Made by a program: the position numbers and the translations under genes
Shown here: piece by piece, positions 19,501 to 26,783 of the stretch
Position numbering within the stretch: position 1 is the first letter of the stretch
Layout: the number at the start of each line of letters is the position of its first letter
Notes under the pieces: model-generated
Databases searched by the model: none
What the model saw: the letters and a program-made list of their open reading frames with translations, nothing else
Told to the model about the DNA's origin: nothing
DNA from: an uncultured Bacteroidia bacterium
GTDB lineage: Bacteria; Bacteroidota; Bacteroidia; Bacteroidales; UBA932
Length of the DNA: 56,474 nt
NCBI GenBank assembly: GCA_902790635.1
Contig: CADASN010000012.1
Span: 1-56,474 of the forward strand
Direction: 5' to 3'

Positions 19501-20123
19501 ACGGCGTGACAATGGACAAGCCGGAATATTTCGAGAAAGCCTGGCAGATGTACAAGTGGTCCCGCGACCGCTTCAAAAACGAGGCCGAGGGCCTGTGGTG
19601 GCGCGACAAGGATTTCTGCCCGCCCTACAAGACCCCCAACGGCAAGGAGTGCTACTGGGCCCGCGGCAATGGCTGGGTGATCGCAGCCTTCGTGCGCGTC
19701 CTGCAGGAGCTTCCCGCGAACGACCCGCACCGCGCCGTCTATGAGCAGGATTTCCTGGACTTCTGCCGTGCGGTGGTCAAATACCAGCGCGCAGACGGCA
19801 CCTGGAACGCCTCCGTCGCCGATCCCGACGACTTCGGCGGCCCGGAAGCCACCGGCACCTCGCTCTTCCTCTACGGTCTGGCCTGGGGCATCAACACCGG
19901 CCGGCTCGACGCGGAGACCTACCTGCCCGTAGTCGCCCGCGGCTGGAACGGCCTCAACCGCATCTGCATCCACCCCAACGGCTTCATCGGCTACTCCCAG
20001 GGCTCCGGCAAGGAGCCGAAAGAGGCCCAGCCCGTCACCTACGACCGCATCCCCGATTTCGAAGACTTCGGCACCGGCTGCTATTTGCTCGCCGCTTCGG
20101 AAGTCAGCAAGCTGAACAAGTAA
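16527..20123 (+). CDS. GH106 alpha-L-rhamnosidase fused to GH105 unsaturated rhamnogalacturonyl hydrolase
   Basis: A 1198-residue secreted protein with a signal peptide ending near Ala21. Residues about 22-840 match GH106: FVRWWWLGSAVD near the start, a central catalytic barrel with SSETLTWMTEHF and NHVYFHGAPYSP, and a C-terminal jelly roll (RVFINGEDAGTAWSVPFRL). Residues about 845-1198 match GH105: an alpha/alpha barrel beginning EAVLDQARRVNDYFM, with WTWIDAIQMGMP placing the likely catalytic Asp980, and the ARGNGWVIAAFV block. GH106 removes alpha-L-rhamnose; GH105 removes the 4,5-unsaturated uronic acid left by the PL enzymes. The fusion couples the last two steps of RG-I breakdown. It ends the operon, 7 nt after the previous gene, before a strong terminator. 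Confidence 0.87.
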   Translation: MINKSLLSAVLGLLAVTTASAQGTDWYTPTRENKPFVRWWWLGSAVDREGLTYNLEEFARAGIGGYEVTPIYGVQGNEANDIDYLSPKWMEMYNYLVAESARLDLECDLNNGTGWPFGGPQITPELAAQKMEVGPGGVKSVQTRQMVKRAAPGGEGFVMDHYNPEALKVYLDRFDKAFAQSGATWPHTFFNDSYEVYGADWTPAFADIFRARYGYDIVPYLQQIPAPAPRGAAPQAPKALDAAKLSDYDRAIADYRECLGTLLVENFIDPWIAWCHGHGSLVRNQSHGSPANLLDVYAAVDIPECETYGRSPFDIPGLRQDPIGRPNDGDPAVLKLASSAAHVAGKKYTSSETLTWMTEHFRTSLSQCKPEIDQMFASGVNHVYFHGAPYSPKGAEFPGWLFYASINMSPTGSLWKDAPALFKYIERCQAFLTAGSPDSDFYLYFPVYDLWSSRTETAYMMFDIHSMGRTMPAVKAAMNGIVAAGFDADYISDKQLLEHHIDKPVIVPAVQLMPVETVRRLAELKKQGVPVYFIGNLPKDVPGLHDLAARRKAFKQAAKGLGKPTTIEQVFAAYKPETFKSQWGGQMIRRRNECGGWNYFAAMLQNKPVDGWVKLATPAAAAMLYDAVSGTSGRAQVRKAADGCAEVRLQLQPGESILIKTFPEAVQAPDWPYVAACGEPVAIDRAWNISFPESDPEIKGNFFTDKPQDWTKLKVDAARINHGTALYSSAIDLLHPEEADEWILDLGDVRESARVFINGEDAGTAWSVPFRLPVGRFLKPGINLLEVYVTNLPSNRIADFDRRGVKWRIFKDANVNTLGPRTFEGWATDPSGLCSEVNLIPVHYDVPSSEAVLDQARRVNDYFMHKFPDPLRVVPFPSRRKVYEGNIWTRGVYYEGLMALYGVDPQQRYLDYTMDWGDKFDWNMRNGQTLTRNADNYCCSQAYIDMYRIYHEPKMIANVTKCMENILATPEAEADWTWIDAIQMGMPVLIKYGVTMDKPEYFEKAWQMYKWSRDRFKNEAEGLWWRDKDFCPPYKTPNGKECYWARGNGWVIAAFVRVLQELPANDPHRAVYEQDFLDFCRAVVKYQRADGTWNASVADPDDFGGPEATGTSLFLYGLAWGINTGRLDAETYLPVVARGWNGLNRICIHPNGFIGYSQGSGKEPKEAQPVTYDRIPDFEDFGTGCYLLAASEVSKLNK

Positions 20124-20146
20124 GCGATTCTTTCTTACATTCTTGG

Positions 20147-20177
20147 AAATCCCGGACGGAAATCCGGGATTTCTTTG
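20147..20177 (+). terminator. Rho-independent terminator of the pectin operon
   Basis: A 10-bp perfect stem (AAATCCCGGA 20147-20156 and TCCGGGATTT 20163-20172) with a 6-nt loop, followed by CTTTGT. It ends the operon 24 nt after the GH106-GH105 stop codon. Confidence 0.8.
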
Positions 20178-20185
20178 TATATTTG
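20178..20185 (+). promoter_or_regulatory. Putative -7 element for nifJ
   Basis: TATATTTG fits TAnnTTTG and lies 57 nt before the nifJ start. No TTTG is seen at the expected distance upstream, where the terminator stem lies, so only the -7 box supports this. Confidence 0.4.
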
Positions 20186-20241
20186 TATGATATCAGGAAA
20201 CAAACTGACAAAACATACTAAAACTATCTACTCAATTTACT

Positions 20242-23200
20242 ATGGCAAAAGAAAAGAAATTCATCACCTGTGATGGTAATCAGGCTGCGTCGAACATCGC
20301 TTATCTGTTCAGCGAGCACGCTGCCATCTACCCGATTACGCCGTCCTCCACCATGGCGGAGAACGTAGACGAATGGGCAGCACACGGCAAGAAGAACCTC
20401 TGGGGCGAGACGGTCAAGGTCACCGAGATGCAGAGCGAGGCAGGCGCCGCCGGCGCAGTCCACGGCTCCCTGCAGGCCGGTGCCCTGACGACCACGTTCA
20501 CGGCATCCCAGGGCCTTCTCCTGATGATTCCGAATATGTACAAGATCGCAGGCGAGTTGCTTCCGGCCGTCTTCCACGTGTCCGCACGTGCCCTGGCGTC
20601 CCACGCGCTCTCCATCTTCGGCGACCACCAGGACGTGATGGCATGCCGCCAGACGGGCTTCGCGATGCTCGCCTCCAGCTCCGTGCAGGAGGCCCAGGAC
20701 ATCGCCGCCGTGGCGCACCTGTCCGCCATCAAGTCCTCCCTGCCGTTCCTCCACTTCTTCGACGGCTTCCGCACCTCCCACGAGATCCAGAAGATCGAAG
20801 CCCTCGACGAGGCCGAGCTCAAGAAGATGGTCAGCGAGAAAGCGCTCGAGAATTTCCGCGCCCGCGCCCTGAATCCGGACGCCCCCGTCACCCGCGGCAC
20901 CGCGCAGAACGGCGACGTCTATTTCCAGGCCGTCGAGTCCCGCAACCAGGTCTATGAGGCCGTTCCGGACATCGTGGCCCGCTACATGGGCGAGATCAGC
21001 GAACTGACCGGCCGCACCTACCGCCCGTTCAGCTACTACGGCGCCAAGGATGCCGAATGCGTGATCGTGGCCATGGGTTCCGTGACCGAGACCATCAAGG
21101 AGACCATCGACTATCTCGCCGACCACGGCCGCAAATACGGCGTCGTGACCGTGCACCTCTACCGTCCCTTCTCCGAGAAGTACTTCCTCAAAGTCCTTCC
21201 GAAGACCGTCAAGAAGATCGCCGTCCTCGACCGCACCAAGGAGCCCGGCGCCCTCGGCGAGCCCCTCTTCCTCGATGTCAAGGCCCTCTTCCAGGGCAAG
21301 GAGAACTCTCCCCTCGTGATCGGCGGCCGCTACGGCCTCTCCTCCAAGGACACCACCCCGGCACAGATCGTCGCCGTGTTCGACAACCTCGAGCGCAAAG
21401 CCCCGAAGGCCGACTTCACCATCGGCATCGTGGATGACGTGACCTTCAAGAGCCTCCCGACCAAGGGCGAGATCTCCATCGTCAAGGCCGGCACCACCGA
21501 GTGCAAGTTCTACGGCCTCGGATCCGACGGTACCGTCGGTGCCAACAAGAACACCATCAAGATCATCGGTACCCACACCGACCTCTACAGCCAGGCCTAC
21601 TTCGACTACGACTCCAAGAAGTCCGGCGGCTACACCTGCTCGCACCTGCGCTTCGGCAAGAAGCCGATCAAGGCCCCGTACCTCGTGGGCACCCCGGATT
21701 TCGTGGCCTGCCACGTCCCGTCCTACCTCGAGAAATACGACGTCCTGAAGGGTATCAAGGACGGCGGCAGCTTCCTGCTCAACTCCCTGTGGAACGAAGA
21801 AGAGACCATCAAGCGCATCCCGGATGCCGTCAAGGCCGTCATCGGCAAGAAGCACATCAAGCTCTACATCATCAACGCCACCCAGATCGCCCGTGAGATC
21901 GGCCTCGGCGGCCGCACGAACACGATCCTGCAGAGCGCCTTCTTCCGCATCACGGGCATCATCCCCGTGGACGACGCCATCAAGTACATGAAGGACGCCG
22001 CCCTCAAGTCCTACGGCAAGAAGGGCGAGAATGTCGTCAACATGAACTACGCGGCCATCGACCGCGGCGGCGAGTACACCGAGGTGCACGTTCCCGCCGA
22101 ATGGGCCGACATCAACGCCAAGTTCACGAACCCGAATGCCAGCCGCCTGGCGACCCCGTTCGTCAAGGAGATTGCCGACGTGGTCAACGCCCAGGCCGGC
22201 GACACCCTCCCGGTGAGCTCCTTCCTCCCCTACATGGACGGCACCATGCCGGCCGGCACCGCCGCTTACGAGAAGCGCGGCGTAGCCGTGACCGTGCCCG
22301 TCTGGGACGGCGACAAGTGTATCCAGTGCAACACCTGCGCCTTCGTCTGCCCGCACGCCGCCATCCGCCCGTTCCTGCTGACCGCCGACGAGGCCGCCGC
22401 AGCCGCCGCCCAGGGTGTCAAGGCCGTCGACGGCAAGGCCAACCTCAAGGAGTACAAGTACGCCCTCGCAGTCTCCGTCGCCGACTGTACCGGTTGCGGC
22501 AACTGCGTTGACGTCTGCCTCGCCAAGGAGAAGGCCCTCTCGATGGAGCCGTACATGGACCACGAAGCCGACCAGGCCGCGTTCGACTACCTCAACGCCA
22601 AGGTGGGCTACAAGACCCCGTTCGATCCCAAGTCCAACATGAAGGCCGCCCAGTTCGCCCAGCCGCTGTTCGAGTTCTCCGGCGCCTGCGCAGGATGCGG
22701 CGAGACCCCGTACATCAAGAACATCACCCAGCTGTTCGGCGACCACATGATGATCGCGAACGCCACGGGCTGCTCCTCCATCTACGGTGCCTCCTTCCCC
22801 GCCTCCCCGTACTGCACCGACGCACACGGCCACGGCCCGGCCTGGCAGAACTCCCTCTTCGAGGACTTCTGCGAGTTCGGCCTCGGCATGCACCTCGGCT
22901 CCGACCGCATCCGCGAGACGGTCGCCGCGCTGATGGAGAAAGGCCTCGCCTGCGAGAAATGCAGCCCCGAGATGAAGGAACTCTACCAGAAGTGGCTCGA
23001 TAACCGCAAGGACTACGCGGTCACCCGCGAAGTCGCCGACAAGCTCGTCCCGATGATGGAAGCCTGCGGCTGCGACGTCTGCAAGAGCCTGCTGGCCCTC
23101 AAGCAGTTCATCCCGTCCCGGAGCCAGTGGATCTTCGGCGGTGACGGTGCCTCCTACGACATCGGCTACGGCGGACTCGACCACGTCCTCGCCAGCGGCG

Positions 23201-23772
23201 AGAACGTCAACATCCTCGTCCTCGACACCGAAGTGTACTCCAACACCGGCGGACAGTCCTCCAAGGCCACCCCGGTCGGCGCCATCGCCAAGTTTGCCGC
23301 CTCCGGCAAGAAGATCCGCAAGAAGGATCTCGGCATGATGGCCATCAGCTACGGCTATGTCTACGTGGCCCAGGTCGCCATGGGCGCCAGCCCCGTCCAG
23401 TACATGAACGCCATCAAGGAAGCCGAAGCCTACGACGGGCCGTCCCTGATCATCGCCTACGCCCCGTGTATCAACCACGGCCTCAAGGCGGGCATGGGCC
23501 TGAGCCAGAAGGAGGAGAAGCTGGCCGTCGAGTGCGGCTACTGGCACCTCTACCGCTACAACCCGGCCCTCGAGGAGCAGGGCAAGAACCCGTTCACGCT
23601 CGACTCCAAGGAGCCCGACTGGAGCAAGTTCCAGGACTTCCTCAAGGGTGAGGTCCGCTTCGCTTCCCTGTACAAGCTCTTCCCGGACAGCGCCGCCGAG
23701 CTGCTCACCAAGACCGAGGAGTTCGCGAAGGTCCGTCTCGGAACCTACAAGCGCCTCGCAGGGAAAGAATAA
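20242..23772 (+). CDS. nifJ: Pyruvate:ferredoxin (flavodoxin) oxidoreductase, single-chain
   Basis: A 1176-residue enzyme, the normal length for single-chain PFOR. It converts pyruvate and CoA to acetyl-CoA and CO2, reducing ferredoxin. Domain I begins with YPITPSSTMAE. Two [4Fe-4S] clusters sit in the ferredoxin-like insert: Cys693/696/699/703 and Cys749/752/755/759. A third cluster uses Cys816 and Cys819 in CAGCGETPY. The thiamine diphosphate site shows GDGASYDIGYGG with Asp968 and the NTGGQSSK block. The second ferredoxin motif ends VCLAK instead of the usual VCP. Flanked by terminators, it is a single transcription unit. The small ferredoxin at 29.2 kb is a possible electron acceptor, though not in the same operon. 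Confidence 0.97.
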   Translation: MAKEKKFITCDGNQAASNIAYLFSEHAAIYPITPSSTMAENVDEWAAHGKKNLWGETVKVTEMQSEAGAAGAVHGSLQAGALTTTFTASQGLLLMIPNMYKIAGELLPAVFHVSARALASHALSIFGDHQDVMACRQTGFAMLASSSVQEAQDIAAVAHLSAIKSSLPFLHFFDGFRTSHEIQKIEALDEAELKKMVSEKALENFRARALNPDAPVTRGTAQNGDVYFQAVESRNQVYEAVPDIVARYMGEISELTGRTYRPFSYYGAKDAECVIVAMGSVTETIKETIDYLADHGRKYGVVTVHLYRPFSEKYFLKVLPKTVKKIAVLDRTKEPGALGEPLFLDVKALFQGKENSPLVIGGRYGLSSKDTTPAQIVAVFDNLERKAPKADFTIGIVDDVTFKSLPTKGEISIVKAGTTECKFYGLGSDGTVGANKNTIKIIGTHTDLYSQAYFDYDSKKSGGYTCSHLRFGKKPIKAPYLVGTPDFVACHVPSYLEKYDVLKGIKDGGSFLLNSLWNEEETIKRIPDAVKAVIGKKHIKLYIINATQIAREIGLGGRTNTILQSAFFRITGIIPVDDAIKYMKDAALKSYGKKGENVVNMNYAAIDRGGEYTEVHVPAEWADINAKFTNPNASRLATPFVKEIADVVNAQAGDTLPVSSFLPYMDGTMPAGTAAYEKRGVAVTVPVWDGDKCIQCNTCAFVCPHAAIRPFLLTADEAAAAAAQGVKAVDGKANLKEYKYALAVSVADCTGCGNCVDVCLAKEKALSMEPYMDHEADQAAFDYLNAKVGYKTPFDPKSNMKAAQFAQPLFEFSGACAGCGETPYIKNITQLFGDHMMIANATGCSSIYGASFPASPYCTDAHGHGPAWQNSLFEDFCEFGLGMHLGSDRIRETVAALMEKGLACEKCSPEMKELYQKWLDNRKDYAVTREVADKLVPMMEACGCDVCKSLLALKQFIPSRSQWIFGGDGASYDIGYGGLDHVLASGENVNILVLDTEVYSNTGGQSSKATPVGAIAKFAASGKKIRKKDLGMMAISYGYVYVAQVAMGASPVQYMNAIKEAEAYDGPSLIIAYAPCINHGLKAGMGLSQKEEKLAVECGYWHLYRYNPALEEQGKNPFTLDSKEPDWSKFQDFLKGEVRFASLYKLFPDSAAELLTKTEEFAKVRLGTYKRLAGKE

Positions 23773-23787
23773 TTTTTGCTGTAAATT

Positions 23788-23808
23788 CAATAAAGAATTA
23801 TTGTTTTT
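23788..23808 (+). terminator. Weak terminator-like hairpin after nifJ
   Basis: CAATAA (23788-23793) pairs with TTATTG (23798-23803) and is followed by five T. The stem is short and AT-only, and it overlaps the -33 element of the next promoter. Confidence 0.35.
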
Positions 23809-23831
23809 CAATAATTATTGATTATCTTTGC
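23800..23831 (+). promoter_or_regulatory. Promoter of the M16 peptidase gene
   Basis: ATTG at 23800-23803, a 20-nt spacer and a perfect TATCTTTG at 23824-23831. The start codon is at 23931, giving a leader of about 90 nt. Confidence 0.6.
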
Positions 23832-23930
23832 AGACAGCAGACCGGAAACGGCAGGAGATTTCAGCATACAAGTTGTAGTTTCTCAACGCTTTTCGCGTCT
23901 CAAGGTTAGAAGTTAGCAACAGAGCAATCA

Positions 23931-26735
23931 ATGAAAATGATGAAAAAAATCCTCTTCATTGCAGCGGCGCTTCTCGGCGCCGCTGCTTTGGGTTCTGCGC
24001 AGCAGCTGCAGCAGCTCCCCAATGATCCGGCTACGCGCGTCGGCAAACTCGACAACGGCCTGACTTACTACATCCGCCACAACGAGAAGCCCGCCCAGCG
24101 GGCGGAGTTCTACCTCGCCACCAACGTCGGCGCCCTGCAGGAGCTGCCCGACCAGGACGGCCTGGCCCACTTCCTGGAGCACATGTGCTTCAACGGTACG
24201 AAGAATTTCCCCGGCAAGGGGATCCTCAACTGGCTGGAGAGCATCGGTGCCTCCTTCGGCGGCAATGTCAACGCCTCCACGGGCGTGGAGCAGACCATCT
24301 ACCTGCTCAACAACATCCCGCTGGTGCGTCCGACCGTCGTGGACACCTGCATCCTCATCATGCATGACTACTCCCACTTCGTGACCTGCGACCCGGAGGA
24401 GATCGACAAGGAGCGCGGCGTGATCCTGGAGGAGAAGCGCTCGCGCAACACCGCCCAGTGGCGCATGCGCGAGGCGTCCGGCCCGTACCTCTACGGCGAC
24501 ACCAAGTACGCCACCACCTCCATCATCGGCACGGAAGAGAACCTGAAGACCTTCAAGCCCGAGAGCCTGACGAACTTCTACCACACCTGGTACCGTCCGG
24601 ACATGCAGGCCCTGATCGTCGTGGGTGACATCGACGTGGACTATGTGGAGGCCTGCATCCAGCGCACCTTCGCCGACATTCCGGCCGCGGAGAATCCCAA
24701 GCAGAAGGACATCATCGCCATCCCGGACAACGCGAAGCCGGCCATCGGCATCCTCACCGATCCCGAGAACCGCAACACCGCCATCACCGCCTACTGGCGC
24801 AGCCAGGCCACGCCCGAAGAGCTCAACAGCACCCCGATCGGCCTGCTGACCGACCTCGTGGAAGACATCGTCTCCATCGTGATGAACGAGCGCTACACCG
24901 ATATCACGGCCCAGCCCGACGCACCGTTCCTGCATGGTGCCTTCGGCATCGGCAACCTCTGCGAGACCGCCGACGTGGTCTTCGCCGAGGTAGCCTGCAA
25001 GGACGGCGAGGCCCTGCCCGCCTTCACGGCCAGCCTGCTCGAAGCCGAGAAGCTCCGCCGCTTCGGCCTGACCGACGCCGAGGTGGAGCGTGCCAAGGCC
25101 GAAGTGCTCTCGCAGTATGAGGCCGCCGCCAAGAAGGCAGACACCCGCACTAACTCTGAGTTCGTGATGCCGATGATCTCCAACTTCTTCGACAACGAGC
25201 GCTTCATGGATCCCCAGACCGAGTACCAGCTCGTCCAGCAGCTGATGCCGGCCCTGACCACCGAGACGATCAACCAGATGGCCCAGCAGCTGATCACCCG
25301 CGAGAATCTGGTGGTCATCTATCAGGCTCCCGAGAAGGAAGGCCTCACCCATCCGACCGCGGAGCAGATCCAGGCCGTGATCGACGCCGTCGAGAACGCC
25401 GAGATCGCGCAGGCCGCCGGCGAGGAGATCCCCGCCGAGTTCCTCGATCCTTCCACACTGAAGGGCAGCAAGAACGCCAAGGTCAAGGACGGCATCTACG
25501 ACTCCGAGACTTTCACCCTGAAAAACGGCATGCGCGTCTGGCTCCTCTCCACGGAGCATGAGAAGGACCGCATCGTCTTCAACCTCAGCAAGGACGGCGG
25601 CAAGAGCCTGCTCTCCGACGAAGAGATCTATTCCTTCGACAGCAATATCTGGAGCCTGTACCTGCAGAACACCGGCATCGCAGACTTCCCCAAGACGATG
25701 GTGAACAAGATGCTCTCCGGCAAGCAGCTCAGCGTGACCCCGTACATCGACGAATACACCCACGGCGTCAGCGGCTCCACGACGGTCAAGGACCTCGAGA
25801 CCGCCCTGCAGCTCGCCTACCTGTACTTCGCGCAGCCGCGCTTCGATGAAGCCGAGTACAACCAGGGCATAAGCCAGATCAAAGCCGTCCTGCCGAACCT
25901 CATGACCCAGTCCAACTACAAGCTCACCAAGGCCCTCTACGACTATGCCTATGACAGCCCGCGCCGCTTCATGATCAGCGACGAGACGCTCTCCAAGGCC
26001 AGCCTGGGCACGCTTGAGAAAGCCTACAAGCGCCTGTTCGCCGATGCCGCCGGCGCCCGTCTCGTGGTGGTGGGCGACTTCGACGAAGACGACATCATGC
26101 CGCTGATCCGCAAGTATGCCGGATCCATCCCGATGAGCAAGACCGCCACGAAGGCCGAATACCGCGGCGACGGTATCACCACCGCCAACCGCGTGTACGA
26201 CTTCAAGGCCCAGATGGCCACGCCGATGGTCACCGTCGTCCAGACCTATAACGCCCTGAAGCCCTACTCCGTCGCCGACCAGGCGGCTCTGGATGCCCTG
26301 TCCTACATCCTGGACATGCTCTATACCGAGACGCTCCGCGAAGACGAAGGCGGCACTTATGGTGCCAGCGCCTCCGCCGAGGCCAGCCGGAAACCCGATG
26401 AGCGGCACTTCATGCAGGTGGTCTTCCAGACCAATGTCGAGTCCGCTGACAAGCTCCGCGAGCTCGCCAAGTCCGGATTCAAGGGTCTCGCCGAGAACGG
26501 ACCTACCGCCGAACAGTTCGACAAGGCCGTCAAGAATCTCCAGAAGAACATTCCGGAGAACCGCCAGCGCAACGCCTACTGGGGCAGCATGCTCCTGCTG
26601 AGCGCCCGCTACGGCTTCGATTTTAACGAAGACTATGAGGCAGCCGTGAATGCCCTGACCCCCGAAAAGGTCCAGAATGCAGCCAAGGAACTGCTGAACG
26701 GCAACCTCGTAGAGCTTGTGATGCGCCCTGAATAA
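23931..26735 (+). CDS. Secreted M16 family zinc metallopeptidase (two-lobed, PqqL-like)
   Basis: A 934-residue protein with a signal peptide ending near Ala23. The inverted zinc motif HFLEH is at His80-Glu83-His84, and Glu161 in KERGVILEEKR is placed about 76 residues on, as expected for the third ligand. The second half (about 500-934) is the M16 C-terminal lobe without its own HxxEH, with LKNGMRVWLLS at its start. Such proteins form a clam-shell chamber that degrades small peptides; in Bacteroidota they are periplasmic or outer-membrane associated. The gene is a single unit with its own promoter. Two in-frame ATG codons at the start (MKMMKK) leave a 9-nt ambiguity. Confidence 0.9.
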   Translation: MKMMKKILFIAAALLGAAALGSAQQLQQLPNDPATRVGKLDNGLTYYIRHNEKPAQRAEFYLATNVGALQELPDQDGLAHFLEHMCFNGTKNFPGKGILNWLESIGASFGGNVNASTGVEQTIYLLNNIPLVRPTVVDTCILIMHDYSHFVTCDPEEIDKERGVILEEKRSRNTAQWRMREASGPYLYGDTKYATTSIIGTEENLKTFKPESLTNFYHTWYRPDMQALIVVGDIDVDYVEACIQRTFADIPAAENPKQKDIIAIPDNAKPAIGILTDPENRNTAITAYWRSQATPEELNSTPIGLLTDLVEDIVSIVMNERYTDITAQPDAPFLHGAFGIGNLCETADVVFAEVACKDGEALPAFTASLLEAEKLRRFGLTDAEVERAKAEVLSQYEAAAKKADTRTNSEFVMPMISNFFDNERFMDPQTEYQLVQQLMPALTTETINQMAQQLITRENLVVIYQAPEKEGLTHPTAEQIQAVIDAVENAEIAQAAGEEIPAEFLDPSTLKGSKNAKVKDGIYDSETFTLKNGMRVWLLSTEHEKDRIVFNLSKDGGKSLLSDEEIYSFDSNIWSLYLQNTGIADFPKTMVNKMLSGKQLSVTPYIDEYTHGVSGSTTVKDLETALQLAYLYFAQPRFDEAEYNQGISQIKAVLPNLMTQSNYKLTKALYDYAYDSPRRFMISDETLSKASLGTLEKAYKRLFADAAGARLVVVGDFDEDDIMPLIRKYAGSIPMSKTATKAEYRGDGITTANRVYDFKAQMATPMVTVVQTYNALKPYSVADQAALDALSYILDMLYTETLREDEGGTYGASASAEASRKPDERHFMQVVFQTNVESADKLRELAKSGFKGLAENGPTAEQFDKAVKNLQKNIPENRQRNAYWGSMLLLSARYGFDFNEDYEAAVNALTPEKVQNAAKELLNGNLVELVMRPE

Positions 26736-26741
26736 CCCGCG

Positions 26742-26757
26742 AAAAACGGAAGTTTTT
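26742..26757 (+). terminator. Possible short hairpin after the M16 gene
   Basis: AAAAAC and GTTTTT around a GGAA loop form a 6-bp stem whose 3' arm is itself T-rich. It overlaps the upstream side of the next promoter; termination strength is unclear. Confidence 0.3.
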
Positions 26758-26759
26758 GC

Positions 26760-26767
26760 TATCTTTG
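26760..26767 (+). promoter_or_regulatory. -7 element of the LysR-deaminase fusion gene
   Basis: A perfect TATCTTTG box lies 16 nt before the first plausible start codon (TTG 26784) and 22 nt before a GTG (26790). The leader is too short for a riboswitch. No clear -33 TTTG is seen. Confidence 0.5.
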
Positions 26768-26783
26768 CAATAAGTAAATCTTA

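Noticed and set aside
16488-19973. An 1161-residue minus-strand frame opposite the GH106-GH105 gene
   Set aside because: Same shadow effect; composition is biased and it has no signal, motif or promoter.
20224-23811. An 1195-residue minus-strand frame covering nifJ
   Set aside because: It mirrors nifJ codons and has no family resemblance; nifJ is certain.
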